DNA of 6,783 bases from Deltaproteobacteria bacterium (lineage in GTDB: Bacteria > JAMCPX01), in contig JAMDCL010000163.1 of assembly GCA_023489065.1 (NCBI GenBank), positions 1 through 6,783 on the forward strand, given 5' to 3'. This document shows positions 1 to 5,195 of this stretch, one piece after another. The notes below the pieces were generated by a model. The model had not been told where the DNA came from. It worked only from the letters and a program-made list of their open reading frames with translations, and ran no database searches. Each line of letters begins with the position of its first letter. Positions within the stretch are counted from its first letter, which is position 1. Both the position numbers and the translations under genes were made by a program.

Positions 1-543
1 GAACAGCATGAACGTAATGATGGATAGGTTGAGGATGATAGGGGACAGCGCAGGGACGAAGAAATGCTTGAGTGAGTTCAAAAGGCCCATGCACAGGGCG
101 ACGATGCTTACGAACAGGATAAAGGGGAACATGATCCTGTTCAGGGTTACGGTTAATCTGAATTTTTCGGGATGCAGTTCAAAACCGGGAGCAAAAAGGT
201 AAATAAGCTCCTTGGAAAAGATGACGCCGAGCACGGAAAGGATCAGCAGTGTTATCAGGAGGTACGTGAAGGTTATATCCGAAACCTTTTTTGCTTCCTC
301 GTTCCCGTACTTCGTATGGTACGCCGTAAAGACCGGAATGAAAGCGCTGCTCATGGCTCCTTCGGCAACGAGCCTGCGCAAAAGATTGGGTATTCTGAAA
401 GCGACAAAGAATGCGTCTGCAGAGGTAACCGCTCCGAAAAAGTATGCAAAGCTGATGTCCCGGATCAGCCCGAGTATCCTGCTCGCGAGGGTCATGATGC
501 TGACGACCCCGGCGCTTCTGGCGATGTCGGACCTGCTGCTCAT
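1..543 (-). CDS. murJ: Lipid II flippase MurJ (MviN), N-terminal 181 residues, cut by window edge
   Basis: MurJ is the inner-membrane MOP-superfamily flippase that moves lipid II to the periplasmic face for peptidoglycan synthesis. Reading from the ATG at 543, the frame is open to position 1 (181 codons; the family is about 500-530 residues, so roughly a third is visible). The N-terminus shows the family signature: SRILGLIRD (residues 21-29), ADAFFVAFRIPNLLRR (42-57) and AEGAMSSAF. Aligned from memory to E. coli MurJ, the functionally important R18, R24, D39 and R52 correspond to R22, R28, D43 and R56 here, and all are present. Hydrophobic helices follow around residues 92-110 and 133-153. 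The ATG overlaps the stop of the upstream ATPase by 4 bases (ATGA), and its own Shine-Dalgarno is weak, so translation is probably coupled to that gene. Identification is secure; the rest of the protein lies outside the window. Confidence 0.95.
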   Translation of the reverse strand, partial: MSSRSDIARSAGVVSIMTLASRILGLIRDISFAYFFGAVTSADAFFVAFRIPNLLRRLVAEGAMSSAFIPVFTAYHTKYGNEEAKKVSDITFTYLLITLLILSVLGVIFSKELIYLFAPGFELHPEKFRLTVTLNRIMFPFILFVSIVALCMGLLNSLKHFFVPALSPIILNLSIITFMLF

Positions 544-1658
544 CCCACGATCCCGTCGAGAGAATGAGCGAGCTCCGCGAGCGAGCACAGGTTCGTTAAT
601 TCCCTGTCCATGATCAGAGACGGAAGATAGTAATCGATCTTTTGCGATTTAATCTTTGCCTTGAGATGGCTGATTAAATCCTTGTCGTGCAGGGCAATGC
701 TGTCGAGAGTAAGCGTTTGTTCCAGTGTTGTTCTCAGAGGGTCTCCGGTGTCAAGTGTCCTGGTTATTCTGTTGATCTTCGTCCTCAACGCATCATCGTA
801 GAAGGCGGTATGAATCTTGTTTACGATGAAGCCGGCAAAATGTATGTCGTAACCCTTCATGATACTGTAGAAGTATATCGCCTCGTCTATGGCGTCCTGT
901 GTCGGTACGGTAACCATGTAGAATTGAACTTTTGCCGATGACAGCAGAGTGTTTACTTCTTTTGCCCTGGATTTGAAACCGGAATACAGCTCGCTGAACT
1001 CACTGAAGAATTCCGTCAGGTCTTCCACTATTTCGAGTCCAACGTAGCTTTTTAATAGTTTTACAATCTTTTGGGGTGCCCTGTTCAGAATGTTCAGTCC
1101 GATCATACTCACACTCGCCGAAGGCCGGATGAGCCATTTCAGGACACCGGAGCTTATCAGCTGAATAAGCCTGTTGGGTGCCGTTAAAAAATTGATTGCA
1201 TGGCGTGCCGGAGGCGTATCGACGACGATCAGGTCATAGTCGTACTCTTTTTTTATCTCGTACAATTTTTCCATTGCCATGTAGTCTTCCGAGCCGGCAA
1301 GCTCGCCCGAAACATAGTGGTAGTAACTGTTGTTCAGTATCGCATCTGCTTTCTCCGGTGAGGATGAATACTTCTTTATAAGGTTGTTGAAGGTTGTCCT
1401 GGTTTCAAGGATCATGGCGTCAAGGCTTCCTTTTACCGGCTGCGCGCAGTTGTTCAGCACTTTCATCGGTACCGGCGTAGGGCTGTTCTTGAGTTCCCGC
1501 ATGCCCATGGACTGGGCAAGCCGTTTTGCCGGGTCTATGGTCATAACGAGCGTCTTTTTCCCCCTGAATGCCGCCGCCATCCCGATGGCCGCGGATATCG
1601 TAGTCTTGCCGACACCGCCCGTGCCCACGCATACGATGACTTCGGGTTGATTCTTCAC
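540..1658 (-). CDS. ArsA/Get3-type P-loop ATPase, second of a tandem pair (BagB/Rv3680-like)
   Basis: A 372-residue soluble SIMIBI-class ATPase of the anion-transporting ATPase (ArsA/Get3) family. Visible motifs are the deviant Walker A GTGGVGKT (residues 12-19), switch I IDPAKRLAQS (41-50, with catalytic-type D42) and switch II VVDTPPARHAINFL (145-158). A helical, partly hydrophobic segment around 165-210 lies where Get3-like proteins carry their substrate-binding insert. The first lysine of GKGGVGKT, which in Get3/MinD-type dimers reaches across to the partner's nucleotide, is replaced by Thr13. The start is GTG, overlapping the previous gene's TGA (GTGA), with a GAGG four bases upstream; the 3' end overlaps murJ (ATGA). 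The motif pattern matches what I recall of mycobacterial Rv3680. Client and role are unknown. Nothing nearby (arsB, arsR, arsC) supports arsenite transport. It lacks transmembrane segments, so it is presumably cytosolic and dimeric with its neighbour. Confidence 0.9.
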   Translation of the reverse strand: MKNQPEVIVCVGTGGVGKTTISAAIGMAAAFRGKKTLVMTIDPAKRLAQSMGMRELKNSPTPVPMKVLNNCAQPVKGSLDAMILETRTTFNNLIKKYSSSPEKADAILNNSYYHYVSGELAGSEDYMAMEKLYEIKKEYDYDLIVVDTPPARHAINFLTAPNRLIQLISSGVLKWLIRPSASVSMIGLNILNRAPQKIVKLLKSYVGLEIVEDLTEFFSEFSELYSGFKSRAKEVNTLLSSAKVQFYMVTVPTQDAIDEAIYFYSIMKGYDIHFAGFIVNKIHTAFYDDALRTKINRITRTLDTGDPLRTTLEQTLTLDSIALHDKDLISHLKAKIKSQKIDYYLPSLIMDRELTNLCSLAELAHSLDGIVG

Positions 1659-2605
1659 CGTGCCTCGGTTATCAGGGGTTCTAAATACGGCGAGAGTGCC
1701 CCGGCTATGGAAAGCTCGTCTTCGCCTGTTTCAATCAACGGCAGTGTCAATACCGGTACGTCGTTTATGTGATCGTTCAGTTCTTGTACAGCCCTCTTCT
1801 CTATCTTAACGTAGGTTATAAACTTTTCGACGCTGTCCAGTGTCGCAGGAAAAAGAGATCGATCGTCCAAAACTTCATTCAGTCTTTTCTCGTAGTACCG
1901 TATGTCCGTAATATCGATCTTGCTTGAGACAGCCATGTTTACGATCATTGTTTTGATCGCGGGGTGTTCCATCCCGGAGAGTTCTTTCTTTGCCTCGAGC
2001 GCCTCGGTGATGGCCATTTCTTCGGGCGTGCTGACAATGACAACGGAACACTTGTCCGACAGGATCAGATTGTTTACCTTTTCCGCCTCTTTTTTGACCG
2101 GTCCAATCCTGAACATGTTCATCACGCTTTGCGGTGTTTTCACGAACGGAATGAATTTGCCGAGCTGGGGAGAATCCACGATAATGGGATCGTACAGATA
2201 CGTGCCCTCGTCGTCCCGTTTTTTCTCCAGATCGTACAGCTTGCCGACTGCGACAAGCTCTTTCAATCCCGGGGCAGTGCTTGAAAAATGACGGTAAAAT
2301 TTGGTATTCAATACGAATTTCGAAATGACGTCGAGGATCAACTGCCGCCTGACGTACTCGGCAAGGGCTGCCTCGGATGAAATATTGATATAGGTGAAAT
2401 CCTTCCGGATCTCGGTCTCCTGGTACGGTTCCGCTTTTACGTTCACGATGTGTTCAATCCGTTTGTCCGGGAAAAATTCTACGAGCAGCGGCCTGTGGCC
2501 TGCCCTGTGGAAGGCTATACCGAGTGCTGCGGACAGTATGCTTTTACCCACACCGCCCTTCCCCGTAACGAACAGAATTCTATTGCCGGATAATGTATCT
2601 ACCAT
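1655..2605 (-). CDS. ArsA/Get3-type P-loop ATPase, first of a tandem pair (BagA/Rv3679-like), switch I Asp lost
   Basis: A 316-residue soluble ArsA/Get3-family ATPase. The deviant Walker A GKGGVGKS (residues 15-22) keeps both the signature lysine K16 and the P-loop K21. The segment after the second beta-strand reads LLVEFFPDKRIEHI (40-53): where Get3 and the neighbouring ATPase have Asp-Pro, this has Phe45-Pro46, so the catalytic switch I Asp appears lost. Switch II is IIVDSPQLGKF (141-151). The start ATG at 2605 is fixed on the 5' side by an in-frame TGA two codons upstream; the only good Shine-Dalgarno (GAGGGAG) is 19 bases away, which is too far for normal use. The gene ends in a GTGA overlap with the next ATPase. 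The pairing with an intact-switch partner suggests this is the regulatory or lysine-donating half of a heterodimer. The function of the complex is unknown; arsenic resistance is not supported by context. Confidence 0.88.
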   Translation of the reverse strand: MVDTLSGNRILFVTGKGGVGKSILSAALGIAFHRAGHRPLLVEFFPDKRIEHIVNVKAEPYQETEIRKDFTYINISSEAALAEYVRRQLILDVISKFVLNTKFYRHFSSTAPGLKELVAVGKLYDLEKKRDDEGTYLYDPIIVDSPQLGKFIPFVKTPQSVMNMFRIGPVKKEAEKVNNLILSDKCSVVIVSTPEEMAITEALEAKKELSGMEHPAIKTMIVNMAVSSKIDITDIRYYEKRLNEVLDDRSLFPATLDSVEKFITYVKIEKRAVQELNDHINDVPVLTLPLIETGEDELSIAGALSPYLEPLITEAR

Positions 2606-2667
2606 ACGTCAACAGCGTACTTTACTCCCTCAGATTTTGACAGCACCGTCTTTTTTATAAAGTACAT
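2599..2667 (-). CDS. Possible 22-residue leader peptide overlapping the first ATPase start
   Basis: An ATG at 2667 opens a 22-codon frame, lysine-rich at first and ending in Asp-Val-Trp, whose TAG (2599-2601) lies 1 base past the ATPase start ATG (2603-2605). This is the geometry used for translational coupling. It would explain how the ATPase is translated when its only strong purine-rich ribosome site (GAGGGAG) lies 19 bases upstream, inside this small frame. The small ORF's own ribosome site is poor (GGGA 3 bases before the ATG). No similarity is recognised and a chance ORF of this length is likely; kept only as a candidate. Confidence 0.2.
   Translation of the reverse strand: MYFIKKTVLSKSEGVKYAVDVW
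2617..2665 (-). repeat. 8-base inverted repeat in the feoB-ATPase gap
   Basis: On the minus strand GTACTTTA (2665-2658) is followed 33 bases later by its exact complement TAAAGTAC (2624-2617). The loop includes the GAGGGAG sequence, and the 3' arm lies between that site and the ATPase start at 2605. If formed in mRNA, the stem would shorten or block the path between ribosome site and start codon. It has no following U-run, so it is not a terminator. It could be chance. Confidence 0.3.
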
Positions 2668-2738
2668 GGATCCCGCGATAAAATCAAATGTTTGGAGAAA
2701 ATGACTTATTAATCACAAGGAAGAAACACCCGTACAAT

Positions 2739-4790
2739 TTAAAAGAAATGTCCGACTTTATAGATCACGAAGCTGATTAAAAAAGCGACAATCAGCGGAT
2801 ATACAATGCCGATAAGGAGTAATTTGTTGTCGTGCAGTTCCTTTTTCATGGTTACGACGGTCGCAAGGCACGGTATGTAAAGGGTCTGAAAAATGATAAA
2901 AACGTATGCCACAAGGGGGCTGATCGACTGCTTGAGTGCAATCCCGAGGGTTTTCTCATTGGTAGCATTGTAGAGCACACTGAGTGTTGCTATGGACGTT
3001 TCTTTTGCGGTAAACCCGGTTATCAGCGCAACCAGTATTCTCCAGTCGAACCCCAGGACGTTGCCCACAGGTGCTATAAATTTACCAACGATGCCGAGTA
3101 CGCTTTGGTCTATGGTTTTGCCCGGATAATGGGATAAAAACCATATAATGATGGTGAAGGATATGATATAGGTCCCTGCTCGCTTAAAAAAACTCACCGT
3201 TTTATTCCATGCATAAAGACCGACTGTTCTTGCGTTTGGTTTTCTGTAAAGGGGAAGCTCTATAATGAGCGGGGATCTCTCTCCTTTGAGCACAGTCTTG
3301 CGCAGGAACAATCCGCTGACAACGACAACGGCAAAGCTGATACCTATTACTGACACCATGACCAGTGCGGCGTGATCCGGGAAAAAAACGCTGACAAAAA
3401 GGCTGGTCACCACAAAACGGGCGGAACAGGGTATGAAAGGATTGATGAGTACGGACAATTTTCTGTCGGTTTCGTTGTCCATTACCCGTGAACACATGAC
3501 ACCGGGGACATTGCACCCGTATCCGACCAGCAGGCATATAAAGCTTTTTCCATGGAGCCCCAGGACATGCATAACCCTGTCCATGATAAAGGTAGACCGT
3601 GCGAGTAATCCTGTGTCTTCGAGAATCCCGAGGAATACGAAAAAGATAAAGATAAGAGGGAAAAACGACACAACCGTACCGACGCCGCCGAGCACACCGT
3701 TGATGAGCAGCCCTTTTACCCATTCCGGAGCACTGCCAAGCAATCGTGCAGAGACACCATCGAGCATACTGAAAGACTGGCTGAGCAGCGACATGAGCGG
3801 GGTGCTCAGACCGAAGGTTGCCCAGAATATAAATCCAAGAATGAGAACAATAATGGTGAGCCCGAGGAATTGGTTTGTAAGAAGATGGTCCAGTTTGTCC
3901 GTAAAGGTTATAACGTTCAGCTTCAAGGGATTGACCGCGCCGGAGGTAATCCTGTGGATCCAGTCGTATCGGGCGTCCGCAACCTCCACGATCAGACTTT
4001 CGGCACGTTTCTGAACATCCTGTATAAATTGATAATCGTCTGTTCGGATAATACCTTTGAGCACTTCCACGACATGGTCGTCGCCCTCAAGTATTTTAAT
4101 TGCAACCCATCGCGTATTGCTGAAGGGAATTGCATAGCTGTTTAATCTGCCGGAGATAACACGGATGAGGTCTTCTATGTTTTTCGAGTAATGAAGCGGT
4201 GCAGGCTGGAAGGTCCTCTTGTTATAGACAAGTTCGCCGATCGCGGACAGCAGCTCTTTAATACCCTTGTTCTTGACGGCAACAATGGGCACGATCGGTA
4301 TGCCTATCAGCGTTTCAAGCCTTTTGACATCAATCTCAACCCCTTTTGATGCGGCGAGGTCAAGCATGTTCAGTGCTATGATAACCCTCGCGCCCGTTTC
4401 GAGAATCTGGGTAAGCAGGTAGAGGTTTCTGTCGAGATTGGATGCGTCTATGATGGAGACCACGACATCCGGTTTTTGTTCAACAATGTAGGACGCTGCG
4501 ATGGTTTCTTCTATGGAACCTGAAGACAGGCTGTACGTGCCCGGGAGGTCTACAATCTTATAGGTGTTTCCTTCATACTCGGTATAGCCCTCTTTTTTTT
4601 CTACTGTCTTCCCCGGCCAGTTTCCTACATGCTGGTTAAGTCCGGTAAGTATGTTAAATATAGTGCTTTTCCCTACATTTGGATTACCTGCAAGCGCTAC
4701 GGTAATGCTTCCGCTCCTGGGAGGGAGATTTCCGCCACCCGAATCGTGACAGGGTTCCTCACTCATGCTTTTAAAGTATTTGTTTTTCAC
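2739..4790 (-). CDS. feoB: Ferrous iron transporter FeoB
   Basis: FeoB is the inner-membrane GTPase-coupled Fe(II) importer. Numbering from the chosen GTG start gives 683 residues. The G-protein domain shows G1 GNPNVGKST (35-43), the switch I region [13 protein letters not shown] with G2 Thr62, G3 DLPG (81-84) and G4 NMLD (141-144); a plausible G5 is VAVKNKG (170-176). A helical spacer precedes the membrane part, from about residue 300, with two Gate regions. The typical motifs GCNVPG (425-430), [10 protein letters not shown] (450-459), FTAKET (593-598) and YIPC (638-641) are present. Length is usual for a FeoB without the long C-terminal extension of E. coli (773 residues). The frame is open to a TTG at 4823, and an ATG lies at 4817. 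I prefer GTG 4790 because AAGGAG sits 9 bases upstream of it, and the earlier starts would place coding sequence over the Fur-like operator. No FeoA is fused or adjacent. Confidence 0.95.
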   Translation of the reverse strand: MKNKYFKSMSEEPCHDSGGGNLPPRSGSITVALAGNPNVGKSTIFNILTGLNQHVGNWPGKTVEKKEGYTEYEGNTYKIVDLPGTYSLSSGSIEETIAASYIVEQKPDVVVSIIDASNLDRNLYLLTQILETGARVIIALNMLDLAASKGVEIDVKRLETLIGIPIVPIVAVKNKGIKELLSAIGELVYNKRTFQPAPLHYSKNIEDLIRVISGRLNSYAIPFSNTRWVAIKILEGDDHVVEVLKGIIRTDDYQFIQDVQKRAESLIVEVADARYDWIHRITSGAVNPLKLNVITFTDKLDHLLTNQFLGLTIIVLILGFIFWATFGLSTPLMSLLSQSFSMLDGVSARLLGSAPEWVKGLLINGVLGGVGTVVSFFPLIFIFFVFLGILEDTGLLARSTFIMDRVMHVLGLHGKSFICLLVGYGCNVPGVMCSRVMDNETDRKLSVLINPFIPCSARFVVTSLFVSVFFPDHAALVMVSVIGISFAVVVVSGLFLRKTVLKGERSPLIIELPLYRKPNARTVGLYAWNKTVSFFKRAGTYIISFTIIIWFLSHYPGKTIDQSVLGIVGKFIAPVGNVLGFDWRILVALITGFTAKETSIATLSVLYNATNEKTLGIALKQSISPLVAYVFIIFQTLYIPCLATVVTMKKELHDNKLLLIGIVYPLIVAFLISFVIYKVGHFF

Positions 4791-4799
4791 CGGTCCTCG

Positions 4800-4805
4800 C
4801 TCCTT
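4800..4805 (-). promoter_or_regulatory. feoB Shine-Dalgarno (AAGGAG) deciding the GTG start
   Basis: Minus-strand AAGGAG ends 9 bases before the GTG at 4790. The upstream in-frame candidates (TTG at 4823, ATG at 4817) have only AT-rich sequence before them with no purine-rich site. This places the feoB start at 4790 and leaves the Fur-like palindrome in untranslated leader or promoter DNA. Confidence 0.7.
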
Positions 4806-4806
4806 A

Positions 4807-4832
4807 TTGAAAGTCATTATCAATAATATAAT
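4807..4832 (+). promoter_or_regulatory. Possible divergent plus-strand promoter sharing the Fur-like site
   Basis: A perfect TATAAT lies at 4827-4832 on the plus strand. The nearest -35-like sequence, TTGAAA at 4807-4812, is only 14 bases away, so the promoter is either poor or activator-dependent. The Fur-like operator lies between the two hexamers. TATAAT is easily generated by chance in such AT-rich DNA. Confidence 0.2.
4808..4822. promoter_or_regulatory. Fur-box-like operator upstream of feoB
   Basis: The minus strand reads TGATAATGACTTTCA. Against the 7-1-7 Fur consensus (TGATAAT, one base, ATTATCA) it matches all 7 bases of the first half and 5 of 7 in the second. Against the 19-base classical Fur box it matches 13 of 19. 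It lies just downstream of the predicted feoB -10 and upstream of the start codon, a standard place for iron-dependent repression of a ferrous iron importer. Site and context agree; binding itself is inferred. Confidence 0.7.
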
Positions 4833-4855
4833 AGCAAGTCAATATAAAAATTCAA
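4816..4855 (-). promoter_or_regulatory. Predicted feoB promoter region
   Basis: Two overlapping sigma-70-like arrangements are readable on the minus strand. The first is TTGAAT (4855-4850), a 16-base spacer and TATTAT (4833-4828). The second is TTGACT (4842-4837), a 15-base spacer and GATAAT (4821-4816). The first has the better spacing. Either would put the transcript start within or next to the Fur-like site at 4808-4822. The AT-rich composition makes the exact hexamers uncertain. Confidence 0.5.
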
Positions 4856-5078
4856 TGAAGCCAGATGAAGAAAGGGACAAACAAAGAAACAGTGCCTCAA
4901 TTAATTACTACGGTAAGGAAAGTAAGAAAAATGGAATATACCCTGTTTTGGCGTTCGGTTTGTTGTCGGAACGGTCTATTAAAACGTACGGTCAGGGGAG
5001 AAATGCTGCCGTGCAGCGACCCCCTGGGCTTGGTTAAGGGCTAACAAAAAAGGCAACCGCAGAGGGTTGCCCTTTTTT
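4839..5078 (+). other. Possible short plus-strand transcript (small RNA or small protein) ending at a terminator
   Basis: This is the gene-free stretch between feoB and its rightward neighbour. On the plus strand a candidate start near 4839 would run about 240 bases into the U-tailed hairpin at 5046-5078. Two overlapping frames stay open almost to the terminator: ATG 4855 to TAA 5037 (60 codons) and ATG 4865 to TAA 5044 (59 codons). Neither has a good ribosome site or a recognisable product. The 3' half folds well. CAGGGG (4993-4998) pairs with CCCCTG (5021-5026) around an inner stem GCTGC (5005-5009)/GCAGC (5013-5017) with a 3-base loop, and a weaker CGTTC/GAACG hairpin lies at 4952-4973. 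A structured RNA seems at least as likely as a protein. No known RNA family is firmly recognised. Confidence 0.25.
5046..5078. terminator. Bidirectional intrinsic terminator between gltA and feoB
   Basis: A 7-base-pair stem GGCAACC (5052-5058)/GGTTGCC (5065-5071) with a 6-base loop is flanked by A6 (5046-5051) on one side and T6 (5073-5078) on the other. It therefore gives a GC stem with a U-tail on either strand. On the minus strand it would stop read-through from gltA into feoB. On the plus strand it would end any transcript arising near the feoB promoter. Confidence 0.85.
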
Positions 5079-5091
5079 ATGATTGTCTTTT

Positions 5092-5195
5092 ACCCTGTTA
5101 GAAAACCCCGCCATTTATGACGGGGATAATAGGTATTTTTTACGATCTTTATAGAGAAAGGGCGTGGTTTAAAGCCACGTCCTTTCTAACGGGGT
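5092..5195. repeat. 104-base palindromic, MITE/REP-like element abutting the gltA stop
   Basis: The ends form an inverted repeat: ACCCTGTTAGAAA (5092-5104) against TTTCTAACGGGGT (5183-5195), 13 positions with one mismatch that is a G-U pair in RNA. Inside are two more palindromes: the CCCCG/CGGGG hairpin at 5106-5125, and a long hairpin at 5155-5187 whose 15-position stem is continuous on the plus strand (two G-U pairs) with a 3-base loop. TTTA occurs directly on both sides (5089-5092 and 5195-5198) and could be a target duplication, but it overlaps the terminal base of the repeat. Nested palindromes in intergenic DNA resemble miniature mobile or REP-type elements; a compound terminator is the plain alternative. 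No other copy is in the window. Confidence 0.4.
5101..5125 (-). terminator. Second hairpin terminator downstream of gltA
   Basis: On the minus strand CCCCGTC (5125-5119) pairs with GGCGGGG (5112-5106) around a 6-base loop, with one G-U pair, and is followed by TTTTCT. The pairing is complete only in minus-strand RNA (a C-A mismatch on the plus strand), which fits a role in ending the gltA transcript. It is embedded in the larger palindromic element at 5092-5195. Confidence 0.55.

Noticed and set aside
172..613. Plus-strand open frames of about 130 codons across the murJ region
   Set aside because: They mirror the real minus-strand murJ and ATPase coding sequence, have no ribosome sites or recognisable motifs, and overlap each other.
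540..2605. Arsenite efflux operon (ArsA) interpretation of the two ATPases
   Set aside because: No arsB, arsR, arsC or arsD neighbour, no conserved metal-binding cysteine pattern seen in either protein, and the genes are coupled to murJ instead.
3433..4014. 193-codon plus-strand frame opposite feoB
   Set aside because: It lies wholly within the well-supported feoB reading frame on the other strand; its length is a by-product of feoB codon use.
4991..5026. Bacterial small SRP RNA, suggested by GGTCAGG at 4990-4996
   Set aside because: The conserved GGAAGGAAGCAGC-type apical sequence that should follow is absent, and the hairpin geometry differs.
4765..5037. 90-codon plus-strand ORF starting inside feoB
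   Set aside because: The upstream part overlaps the feoB 5' end and its promoter, with no ribosome site. Only the portion from 4855 was kept, and only as a low-confidence alternative to a small RNA.
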